Source: Bacillus sp. CH30_1T (GTDB taxonomy: Bacteria; Bacillota; Bacilli; Bacillales; Bacillaceae_B). From it: a DNA stretch of 64,000 nt. Each line of letters begins with the position of its first letter. Positions within the stretch are counted from its first letter, which is position 1. Both the position numbers and the translations under genes were made by a program. The stretch covers positions 1-64,000 of the forward strand of contig NZ_VTUY01000008.1 in NCBI RefSeq assembly GCF_008364765.1, written 5' to 3'. Shown here piece by piece: positions 57,497-64,000 of the stretch. The notes under the pieces are model-generated. The model saw only the letters and a program-made list of their open reading frames with translations, was not told the DNA's origin and did no database searches.

Positions 57497-58684
57497 ATGC
57501 CCAAATCATTATGGTTACTTGTCATTGGAATGATGGTGAATGTGACAGGTGCCTCTTTTTTATGGCCTCTTAATACCATTTATCTTCATGAGAATTTAGG
57601 GAAATCACTGTCTGTAGCGGGAATTGTGCTGATGATGAACGCTGGAGCGAGTGTAATAGGAAATTTGATCGGAGGAACACTTTTTGATAAGTTTGGTGGA
57701 TACCGCTCGATATTAGTAGGAATTTCTATTACTTTGACTGCTCTGGTCGGGATGAATATTTGGCATGGCTGGCCTCACTATGTGGTCTTTTTGACCATTG
57801 TTGGATTTGGCTCAGGGATCGTCTTTCCTTCCATGTATGCCATGGCAGGTTCGGTATGGCCTGAAGGCGGCCGAAAAGCATTCAATTCCGTCTATGTGGC
57901 GCAAAATATTGGAGTTGCTGTTGGAGCTGCATTAGGAGGATTCGTAGCCTCGTTTTCCTTTAACTATATATTCTTAGCGAATCTTAGTATGTATATCGTC
58001 TTTTTCTTCATTGCCTTATTGGGTTATCGAAACATTTCAGTTAACGGTCATCAAACATCCGTTTTGAATGAGTCTAAGGTGATAAGGGATAAATCGAAAA
58101 TGAAGGCCCTGCTCTTCATTTGCGTTGCCTATTTATTATGCTGGATGGGCTATGTACAATGGCAATCCACCATTGCAACGTACACCCAGGAGATCAATAT
58201 CAGCCTGAAACAATACAGCTTATTGTGGACGATCAATGGAGCGCTGATAGTGCTTGCACAGCCACTTTTATCAAAAGCAATCAAGCGTTTTGAACATAAT
58301 TTAAAGCTTCAAATTATGATTGGGACGATTATTTTCATGGTTTCGTTCGCAGTGGCTTCGATGGCTGATCAATTTCAATGGTTTGCCATTGCGATGATCA
58401 TCCTGACGATTGGTGAAATGCTCATATGGCCGGCTGTTCCTACCATTGCTAACTCACTTGCTCCAAAAGGGAGAGAAGGATTCTATCAGGGAATCGTCAA
58501 CAGTACAGCAACAGGAGGAAGAATGATCGGACCGTTTATCGGAGGAGTATTAGTGGACGTATTCAGCATGCAGGTGCTGTTTCTGACGTTGATCGCTTTC
58601 TTCATGGTCTCATTAGTCATTACCAGTCAATATGACCGACCGCTGAAAAAGAAAAGCGAAGTCTCCGTATCGATTCAACAATAA
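57497..58684 (+). CDS. Major facilitator superfamily transporter
   Basis: A 12-segment membrane protein of 395 aa with the MFS loop motif GGTLFDKFGGYRS between helices 2 and 3. It looks like a proton-driven exporter of the DHA1 type. The B. subtilis gene yttB is in a similar place, but I do not claim orthology. GAAAGGGG precedes the ATG. Confidence 0.85.
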   Translation: MPKSLWLLVIGMMVNVTGASFLWPLNTIYLHENLGKSLSVAGIVLMMNAGASVIGNLIGGTLFDKFGGYRSILVGISITLTALVGMNIWHGWPHYVVFLTIVGFGSGIVFPSMYAMAGSVWPEGGRKAFNSVYVAQNIGVAVGAALGGFVASFSFNYIFLANLSMYIVFFFIALLGYRNISVNGHQTSVLNESKVIRDKSKMKALLFICVAYLLCWMGYVQWQSTIATYTQEINISLKQYSLLWTINGALIVLAQPLLSKAIKRFEHNLKLQIMIGTIIFMVSFAVASMADQFQWFAIAMIILTIGEMLIWPAVPTIANSLAPKGREGFYQGIVNSTATGGRMIGPFIGGVLVDVFSMQVLFLTLIAFFMVSLVITSQYDRPLKKKSEVSVSIQQ

Positions 58685-58685
58685 A

Positions 58686-58722
58686 GAAAACCCCAATGAG
58701 GATTCATTGGGGTTTGTTTTTT
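58686..58722 (+). terminator. Terminator of the MFS gene
   Basis: AACCCCAATGA and TCATTGGGGTT form a stem followed by TGTTTTTT. Confidence 0.88.
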
Positions 58723-58727
58723 CCATA

Positions 58728-58900
58728 TAAAAAGGGCTCCCGTTTCCTACGGAAGCCCACTTGCAAAAAATTGAGGCGAGAGATCAGCAAACGCCACATC
58801 GTTTGTTGTCACAAGGACGTGATCCCCGACTTACACAATTCAGCTCATCGCTATAATAGAATAGCATAGGACTCATAAGAAAACAATACTATTTCACAAA
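58728..58900 (-). ncRNA. Candidate small RNA or micro-protein transcript, minus strand
   Basis: On the minus strand a strong terminator (GGGCT-CCG...CGG-AGCCC then TTTTT, 58728-58757) ends a short unit of 130-150 nt. A weak promoter (TTGTTT-N17-TATTCT, about 58885-58857) precedes it. Between them the RNA can form CAAACG-N6-CGTTTG and GATCA...TGATC stems. The unit also contains a 27-codon ORF (58784-58867) with four Cys (NCVSRGSRPCDNKRCGVC) but no ribosome site. I cannot name a known RNA class. Confidence 0.4.
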
Positions 58901-59054
58901 AAAAATCTAATCGCTTAGATTATAGAAAGTTTTAGAATTATTTATACTGGTAATTGAAATGATTGGAAAAACGCATTCATTTACGCAACGACAGTGAATG
59001 TATGTGCTACTATAGATGTATATGTTCTCTTTCAAAACAGAGGAGGCAAAGGAA

Positions 59055-60413
59055 ATGAGCTTATTAAAAAAGGTATCCGTCGAAATGATTGAAATCATTC
59101 TTGAGAACGCTTTTGAATGGTTGGTCGTCGTTGATAACGAAGGTACGATTATTTATATAAATGACAATTACTGTAAATTTCTTGAGGTTGAACGAGATAA
59201 AGCAATCGGTTCACATGTGACTAACGTCATCGAAAACACACGTATGCATATCGTTGCAGGCAGTGGCAAAGAGGAAGTGGCGGACCTTCAATATATAAAA
59301 GGAAACTATATGATCGCCAATCGAATTCCGATTCGGGTTGATGGGAAGGTGATAGGAGCATTTGGATCGGTGATCTTCCGGGATACGAGTGAATGGATGC
59401 AAATGAGTTCTCACGTAAAGAACATGATGTCGAAAATTCAAAGCTACATCCAGGATATCAATACCGGCGTGAAATACACGCTGAATGATATCATCGGTGA
59501 ATCACCCGGAATGAATGAATTGAAGGACAAAGCTCAAATGATTGCCCCCAGTGATATTTCGATCCTGATCAGAGGTGAGAGCGGAACGGGTAAAGAGCTG
59601 TTCGCCCATAGTATTCACCAGCTGAGCGAAAGAAGCAGACAACCTTTTATTAAAGTGAACTGTGCCGCGATCCCAGAGCAGCTTCTGGAATCAGAGCTAT
59701 TCGGTTACGAAGAAGGAGCATTTACAGGAGCGAAAAAGGGTGGGAAAAAAGGGAAGTTTCAGCTGGCTCATAAGGGAACACTTTTCCTTGATGAAATCGG
59801 GGACATGCCTCTCAACATGCAGGCGAAGCTTCTCAGGGCTTTACAGGAAGGGGAGGTCGAGGCAGTCGGTTCAAACCGTGTTCAACATGTGGATGTCCGC
59901 ATCATCGCAGCCACGAACCGCCCACTTGAAAAAATGATGGAAGAAAAGCGATTTCGAAGCGACCTCTACTATCGTATTAATGTAGTCCCCTTTCAAATTC
60001 CGCCTCTCCGTGAGAGGAAGGAAGATATCGAGAATTTAGCTGCCTTTTTCTTAGAAAAATCCACAAAATCATCAGGGAAACGGATCCAAGGGTTTGAAAA
60101 CGAAGTGATGCAGATTTTTAGTTCCTATAGCTGGCCAGGGAATCTGCGTGAATTAGAAAATGTCATTAACGCTTCCACCTATTTGTCTAATGAAAACTGG
60201 ATATCTCTTCAGTCACTGCCTTCTTATATGAAGGTTAGAAACTTATATGATGTCGACTCTAAAACATTAAAAGAAATCCTTGAAGAAACGGAGAAGTCCG
60301 TGTTGATTCAAAGTCTGCAAACTCATCAGCACGACAAACGAAAGGTTGCTGAGACACTGGGGATAAGTAAATCAAGCATGTATGAGAAATTAAATAAATA
60401 TCAGCTTCTATGA
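59055..60413 (+). CDS. Sigma-54-dependent transcriptional activator with PAS domain
   Basis: A 452-aa bacterial enhancer-binding protein. It has an N-terminal PAS domain (about 15-110), then an AAA+ domain with Walker A GESGTGK (about 174-180), GAFTGA (about 221-226, the sigma-54 contact), FLDEIGDM and [16 protein letters not shown] arginines, and a C-terminal Fis-type HTH ([17 protein letters not shown]). The start is ATG 59055, 8 bp after GAGGAGG. It likely controls the next operon, whose promoter is of the -24/-12 type. Confidence 0.93.
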   Translation: MSLLKKVSVEMIEIILENAFEWLVVVDNEGTIIYINDNYCKFLEVERDKAIGSHVTNVIENTRMHIVAGSGKEEVADLQYIKGNYMIANRIPIRVDGKVIGAFGSVIFRDTSEWMQMSSHVKNMMSKIQSYIQDINTGVKYTLNDIIGESPGMNELKDKAQMIAPSDISILIRGESGTGKELFAHSIHQLSERSRQPFIKVNCAAIPEQLLESELFGYEEGAFTGAKKGGKKGKFQLAHKGTLFLDEIGDMPLNMQAKLLRALQEGEVEAVGSNRVQHVDVRIIAATNRPLEKMMEEKRFRSDLYYRINVVPFQIPPLRERKEDIENLAAFFLEKSTKSSGKRIQGFENEVMQIFSSYSWPGNLRELENVINASTYLSNENWISLQSLPSYMKVRNLYDVDSKTLKEILEETEKSVLIQSLQTHQHDKRKVAETLGISKSSMYEKLNKYQLL

Positions 60414-60425
60414 TATGGTTGTGCC

Positions 60426-60476
60426 GGAAGTCCGGAAATGTGGAAAACAGTCCATATTTCCGGACTGTTTTATTTT
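60426..60476 (+). terminator. Terminator of the sigma-54 activator gene
   Basis: AGTCCGGAAAT and ATTTCCGGACT form a long stem followed by GTTTTATTTTTC. It may also insulate the next promoter. Confidence 0.8.
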
Positions 60477-60518
60477 TCGTGTAAATATGTACATTTCGTG
60501 ACTAAAATGCTGAATTTG

Positions 60519-60532
60519 TCCAGAATCCTGGA
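60519..60532 (+). promoter_or_regulatory. Possible enhancer site (UAS) for the activator
   Basis: TCCAG-N4-CTGGA is a dyad about 80-95 bp upstream of the expected start of the sigma-54 promoter, a typical distance for an enhancer. Confidence 0.4.
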
Positions 60533-60585
60533 ATTCTTGTAATGTGTGCGTGAGAAAATGAGTGATTGATTAGTAATCTGAAAGT

Positions 60586-60601
60586 TGGCACAATTATTGC
60601 A
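60586..60601 (+). promoter_or_regulatory. Sigma-54 (SigL) promoter
   Basis: TGGCAC-N5-TTGCA matches the -24/-12 consensus: GG (60587-60588) and GC (60599-60600) are separated by exactly 10 bp. It lies about 110 bp upstream of the permease gene. Confidence 0.9.
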
Positions 60602-60710
60602 TGTATTCTATTTGAAAGTATTTTATGGAAAGGAGAGAAGAAGATTAGATAAAAATGTAAACGATTTCATTTTCGGGTGATCATCTTTAGAGAACAAAGG
60701 GGGAAATATC

Positions 60711-62033
60711 ATGTTAAGCATGATCGGTCTTATTGGAGGACTCATTTTATTAATCTTTTTAACGATGAGGGGCATGAACATATTGATTGTTGGTCCCATA
60801 TCGGCTTTATTTGTAGCAGTGTTGAGTGGAATGCCGCTCTTTCCGCAGTTAGCGGGTGAAGGGGAAGCGAATCTCGTTTCAAACTATATGTCAGGTTTTA
60901 CAAGCTTCGTCGCTGCCTGGTATCTGATGTTCTTATTGGGTGCCGTTTTCGGAAAAGTGATGGAAGACAGCGGGGCCGCTGATAGTGTCTCCAGGTTTGT
61001 AGTTGAAAAACTAGGGATGAAGTATGCCGTGTTCGCCATTGTGCTTGCCTGTGCGGTTTTAACATACGGGGGAGTCAGTCTCTTTGTAGTGGCATTCTCT
61101 GTTTATCCTATGGCCGTTAGTTTATTTAAACAAGCGGATCTGCCGCGTCGTTTCATTCCTGCGGCATTAGCATTCGGGTCGGTCACGTTCACGATGACAT
61201 CTGCAGGTTCACCGGAAATCCAAAACTGGATTCCGATTGAATATCTTGGTACAACACCATATGCAGGCTGGGAAGTCAGCTTGATCGTCGCGGTGTTTAT
61301 GGCGGTGTTTGGCTACTGGTGGTTAAAGCGTATGATCACCAAAGCAGTCAATAAAGGAGAGAAGTTCCATTCACGTGAAGAAGATCCGGTCATTGATGAA
61401 GGAAGACCTTTACCTAACCCTTTCATGGGATTAATTCCTTTATTAGTCGTACTTATTCTGGCTTTCACTTTCCACGATTCTTTAAAACAATCAGCACTTA
61501 TTATTGCCTTATTAGGTGGCGTGATCTCGGCTTATGTGTTAAATCGCAAATATTTCAAAGGCTTCTGGGGTGCTGTTTCCGAAGGTACGGTCGGAGCATT
61601 GATTGCCATCGGTAACACAGCAGCCGTTGTTGGGTTCGGAGGAGTGGCCAAAGCCGTTCCAGCCTTTAGTACAGCCGTTGATGTCATGACGAATATTCCT
61701 GGATCCCCATTGATCGGTGGAGCCATCGCAGTCAGTGTGATAGCAGGTATGACTGGTTCAGCATCCGGTGGTCAAGCGATCGCATTGCCGATCCTCGCTC
61801 CTCACTACGTTGATATGGGTGTGAATCCTGAAGCACTTCACCGGGTAGTGGCGATATCTTCAGGAGCACTGGATTCATTGCCGCACAATGGATATGTCGT
61901 GACGACGATTCGCTCGATTTGTAATGAATCACATGGAGAAGCGTATGGTGCGGTAGGTGCAGTAACCGTCATTGTCCCACTTATCGGATTAGCATTAGCG
62001 ATTCTTTTATTCTCATTTGGTGTAGGGATCTAA
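60711..62033 (+). CDS. GntP-family permease, probably 3-hydroxybutyrate
   Basis: A 440-aa membrane protein with about 12 hydrophobic segments of the gluconate:H+ symporter (GntP) family (GSVTFTMTSAGSPEIQNW, GMTGSASGGQAIALPI). Its partner gene downstream is a hydroxybutyrate dehydrogenase, and B. subtilis yxjC is in a similar unit, so 3-hydroxybutyrate is the likely substrate. Gluconate cannot be excluded. AAGGGGG precedes the ATG. Confidence 0.87.
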   Translation: MLSMIGLIGGLILLIFLTMRGMNILIVGPISALFVAVLSGMPLFPQLAGEGEANLVSNYMSGFTSFVAAWYLMFLLGAVFGKVMEDSGAADSVSRFVVEKLGMKYAVFAIVLACAVLTYGGVSLFVVAFSVYPMAVSLFKQADLPRRFIPAALAFGSVTFTMTSAGSPEIQNWIPIEYLGTTPYAGWEVSLIVAVFMAVFGYWWLKRMITKAVNKGEKFHSREEDPVIDEGRPLPNPFMGLIPLLVVLILAFTFHDSLKQSALIIALLGGVISAYVLNRKYFKGFWGAVSEGTVGALIAIGNTAAVVGFGGVAKAVPAFSTAVDVMTNIPGSPLIGGAIAVSVIAGMTGSASGGQAIALPILAPHYVDMGVNPEALHRVVAISSGALDSLPHNGYVVTTIRSICNESHGEAYGAVGAVTVIVPLIGLALAILLFSFGVGI

Positions 62034-62048
62034 GAAAGGAGTATCATC

Positions 62049-62825
62049 ATGGTTGAAAATAAAGTTGTATTCATAACAGGTGCAGCGCAAGGGATCGGCT
62101 TCGAAATCGGAAAAGAATTCGCTGCTAACGGAGCAAAAGTCGTACTGACGGATCTGCAGGAAGATACCGTTCAAAAAGCCTCTGAGGCCCATAAGGCTGA
62201 AGGATATGAAGTTCTTGGATTGCGCTGTGACGTGACATCGGAAGCCGAATTAAAAGAGGCTATCGCTAAAACGGTGGATCATTACGGGAAGTTGGATGTA
62301 TTAATCAATAATGCAGGGCTTCAGCATGTGTCCCATATTGAAGAGTTCCCGACTGAGAAATTTGAACTCCTCATAAAAGTCATGTTGACCGCTCCTTTTG
62401 TCGCAATCAAGCATGTCCTGCCTCACATGAAGGAGCAGGGAGCGGGACGGATCATCAACATGGCGTCCATTAATGGATTAGTCGGTTTTTCCGGCAAAGC
62501 AGCCTATAATTCTGCCAAGCACGGAGTCATCGGCCTGACGAAGGTAGCGGCATTGGAAGCGGCACAGCATGGAATTACCGTGAATGCGGTTTGTCCCGGG
62601 TACGTGGACACTCCGCTGGTTCGCAATCAGCTGGAGGACCTTGCCAAAACGCGCAATATACCGTTTGAAAAAGTAATAGAAGAAGTCATCTATCCTCTCG
62701 TACCGCAGAGAAGATTGCTGGATGTAAAAGAAATTGCAGATTATACGATGTTCCTGTGCAGTGATGCAGCGAAGGGAATTACCGGGCAGGCAGTTGTGTT
62801 GGATGGAGGGTATACGGTTCAGTAG
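62049..62825 (+). CDS. bdhA: 3-hydroxybutyrate dehydrogenase (SDR family)
   Basis: A short-chain dehydrogenase of 258 aa. It has the NAD motif TGAAQGIG (residues 10-17), NNAG, catalytic Ser of NMASINGLVG and YNSAK (Tyr and Lys). The segments HVSHIEEFPTEKF and NAVCPGYVDTPLV are typical of BdhA. It turns 3-hydroxybutyrate into acetoacetate. AAAGGAG precedes the ATG; it lies 15 bp after the permease. Confidence 0.92.
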   Translation: MVENKVVFITGAAQGIGFEIGKEFAANGAKVVLTDLQEDTVQKASEAHKAEGYEVLGLRCDVTSEAELKEAIAKTVDHYGKLDVLINNAGLQHVSHIEEFPTEKFELLIKVMLTAPFVAIKHVLPHMKEQGAGRIINMASINGLVGFSGKAAYNSAKHGVIGLTKVAALEAAQHGITVNAVCPGYVDTPLVRNQLEDLAKTRNIPFEKVIEEVIYPLVPQRRLLDVKEIADYTMFLCSDAAKGITGQAVVLDGGYTVQ

Positions 62826-62832
62826 CCTGGTG

Positions 62833-62868
62833 AGAGAAACGGCCCGTTAGGAGGTCGTTTCTTTTTAT
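62833..62868 (+). terminator. Terminator of the hydroxybutyrate operon
   Basis: GAAACG-N14-CGTTTC followed by TTTTTATT. Confidence 0.8.
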
Positions 62869-62918
62869 TGAGGTGGAATCGAGGGGGAGGTGGGGTGTAA
62901 GGGTTTGGGTAAAAACGT

Positions 62919-62981
62919 AAAACGGCTGTATTTTTGATGAAAACGGCCGGATTATCTTCAGTATCGGCTGGATTTTCATCA
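62919..62981. repeat. 21-bp-period direct repeats, head CGGCTG
   Basis: Three 21-bp units begin at 62919, 62940 and 62961 (AAAACGGCTGTATTTTTGATG, AAAACGGCCGGATTATCTTCA, GTATCGGCTGGATTTTCATCA lengths all equal). A degenerate one may precede. The words CGGCTG or CGGCCG and GATTTTCATC repeat. They are not coding. Confidence 0.75.
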
Positions 62982-63132
62982 AAAAGGACCAAACTTCCCA
63001 ATAAGCGTCACCTGAATCCCAACCAATTCAATAAATTCACAAAAATCTCCCTTGCAAACCGACAATAGGCTTGCGCTTCTGTATATTTTTCACTAAAATA
63101 GTGAATACATATATTGTTTACCTATATTGAAA

Positions 63133-63372
63133 CGTTGATCAGGAGTAGTAATGAGAGATTTCTGTCGTAGAGAGTTGACGGGTGGTGAAAGTCAACCAGA
63201 AGCATCATGAACTCGCCTGCTGAGTTGCAAGTGTGAACCAATAGTAAGACTTGCCGTTTTCCGCGTTAAGGATGAATGAAGCTGAGTGCGCGTACACTAA
63301 TGTGGGTGGTACCGCGGGAGAATGTTAATACAAACTCTCGTCCCAAATATTTATTTGGGATGAGGGTTTTTT
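63133..63372 (+). promoter_or_regulatory. leuS: T-box leader of leuS
   Basis: The T-box core AATGTGGGTGGTACCGCGGG (63299-63318) and a preceding stem I with AGAGAGTTGACGGGTGGTGAAAG-like parts are present. A CTC codon near 63212-63214 (ATGAACTCGCC) may be the specifier for leucine. A terminator (TCGTCCCAAAT-N4-ATTTGGGATGA then T7, up to about 63372) completes the switch. Confidence 0.94.
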
Positions 63373-63434
63373 TATTTTTTTTCAAAAAAGAAAGGCACCT
63401 GCCTTTCGAATGACAATTAAAGGAGGATCTCAAT

Positions 63435-64000
63435 ATGAGTTTTGATCATAAAAGTGTTGAGACAAAATGGCAGAAGTATTGGGAAGCAAACAAGACGTTC
63501 AAGGCGACTGAAGATGAAGGGAAAGCCAATTTCTACGCACTGGATATGTTCCCGTATCCATCAGGCGCAGGTCTTCACGTAGGACATCCGGAAGGGTTTA
63601 CAGCAACGGACATCCTTTCCCGCATGAAGCGTATGCAAGGGTACAATGTCCTTCATCCGATGGGGTGGGATGCATTCGGTTTACCGGCTGAGCAGTATGC
63701 CCTTGATACAGGGAATGACCCGGCAGAATTCACACAAAAAAATATCGATACATTCCGCCGTCAAATTAAATCACTAGGTTTTTCATATGATTGGGACCGC
63801 GAAGTCAATACGACAGATCCGGGCTACTACAAATGGACGCAATGGATCTTCACCAAGCTTTATGAAAAAGGCTTGGCTTATGTGGATGAGGTTGCCGTGA
63901 ATTGGTGTCCGGCACTGGGGACGGTCCTTGCCAATGAAGAAGTCATTGATGGGAAGAGCGAACGCGGAGGGCATCCTGTGGAGCGCCGTCCGATGAAACA
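63435..64000 (+). CDS. leuS: Leucyl-tRNA synthetase LeuS, N-terminal part
   Basis: LeuS charges tRNA-Leu. The 188 residues in the window include the N-terminal segment [14 protein letters not shown], the HIGH motif as HVGH (within [15 protein letters not shown]) and [14 protein letters not shown]. The frame is open to the end of the window, so the gene continues beyond it. AAAGGAGGA precedes the ATG. Expression is controlled by the T-box. Confidence 0.97.
   Translation, partial: MSFDHKSVETKWQKYWEANKTFKATEDEGKANFYALDMFPYPSGAGLHVGHPEGFTATDILSRMKRMQGYNVLHPMGWDAFGLPAEQYALDTGNDPAEFTQKNIDTFRRQIKSLGFSYDWDREVNTTDPGYYKWTQWIFTKLYEKGLAYVDEVAVNWCPALGTVLANEEVIDGKSERGGHPVERRPMK

Overview
This window looks like a chromosome segment from a low-to-moderate GC, endospore-forming Bacillaceae bacterium. 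It is related to Bacillus subtilis but is not that species; a marine or soil Bacillus-like genus such as Rossellomorea is plausible, but this is inference. The evidence is the gene order. Reading left to right (23S end, 5S, 21 tRNA genes, glgBCDAP, yteA, menFDHBEC, ythAB, ytjA, luxS, ytkD, ytlACD, ytmA, ytmB, pckA/metK, ytoA, ytpAB, ytqAB, ytzC, yttB-like, leuS), most genes have recognisable counterparts in the trnB-to-leuS part of the B. subtilis chromosome. Strong GGAGG-type ribosome sites, GTG and TTG starts, Rho-independent terminators, S-box, T-box, THI and B12 riboswitches, and Zur- and BirA-like operators all fit Firmicutes.

Layout. 1-3112: the end of an rRNA operon and a 21-gene tRNA cluster with its terminator. 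3120-3894: no convincing gene. 3895-11837: a five-gene glycogen synthesis and breakdown operon. 11876-14078: a YteA-type zinc-finger protein and menA, on the minus strand. 14378-21842: the menaquinone operon menF-D-H-B-E-C. 22050-22975: a small regulator and a VOC protein. 23213-25627: a YthA/YthB bd-type quinol oxidase. 25900-26874: a zinc-binding lipoprotein behind a Zur box. 27032-34852: conserved housekeeping and small genes (yidD/ytjA, luxS, ytzI, a YjfB-family protein, a holin-like protein, ytkD, an SBP/ATPase/permease transporter, ytmA, ytmB, a lipoprotein).

34994-43788 is a cofactor block inserted in the syntenic backbone. It holds a cobalamin riboswitch with an adenosyltransferase-like gene and a BtuF-like lipoprotein, cutC, a TPP riboswitch with thiC, tandem SAM and cobalamin riboswitches ahead of metE, a small unknown ORF, and bioY behind a BirA-like operator. 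43830-51272 returns mostly to the backbone: a GNAT protein with a possible Fur box, pckA and metK divergently arranged with an S-box on metK, ytoA, ytpA and ytpB. 51591-55063 carries an immune-inhibitor-A metalloprotease and a flavin-dependent oxidoreductase. 55151-58684 carries tRNA wobble-modification genes, small proteins and an MFS exporter. 58728-58900 may encode an undescribed minus-strand small RNA or peptide. 59055-62825 is a sigma-54 activator followed by a -24/-12 promoter and a 3-hydroxybutyrate permease plus dehydrogenase. The window ends in leuS with its T-box leader.

How it fits together. Glycogen genes store and release glucose. The men genes supply the quinone used by the YthAB oxidase. 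SAM, B12 and thiamine sensors match methionine, SAM and thiamine synthesis to cofactor supply. pckA and the hydroxybutyrate operon handle gluconeogenic and storage carbon. The points most worth a second look are the tandem riboswitch at metE, the structured transcript near 58.8 kb, three intergenic arrays with a 20-21 bp period, hairpin families in tRNA spacers and terminators, and the sigma-54 hydroxybutyrate unit that lacks a CoA-transferase.
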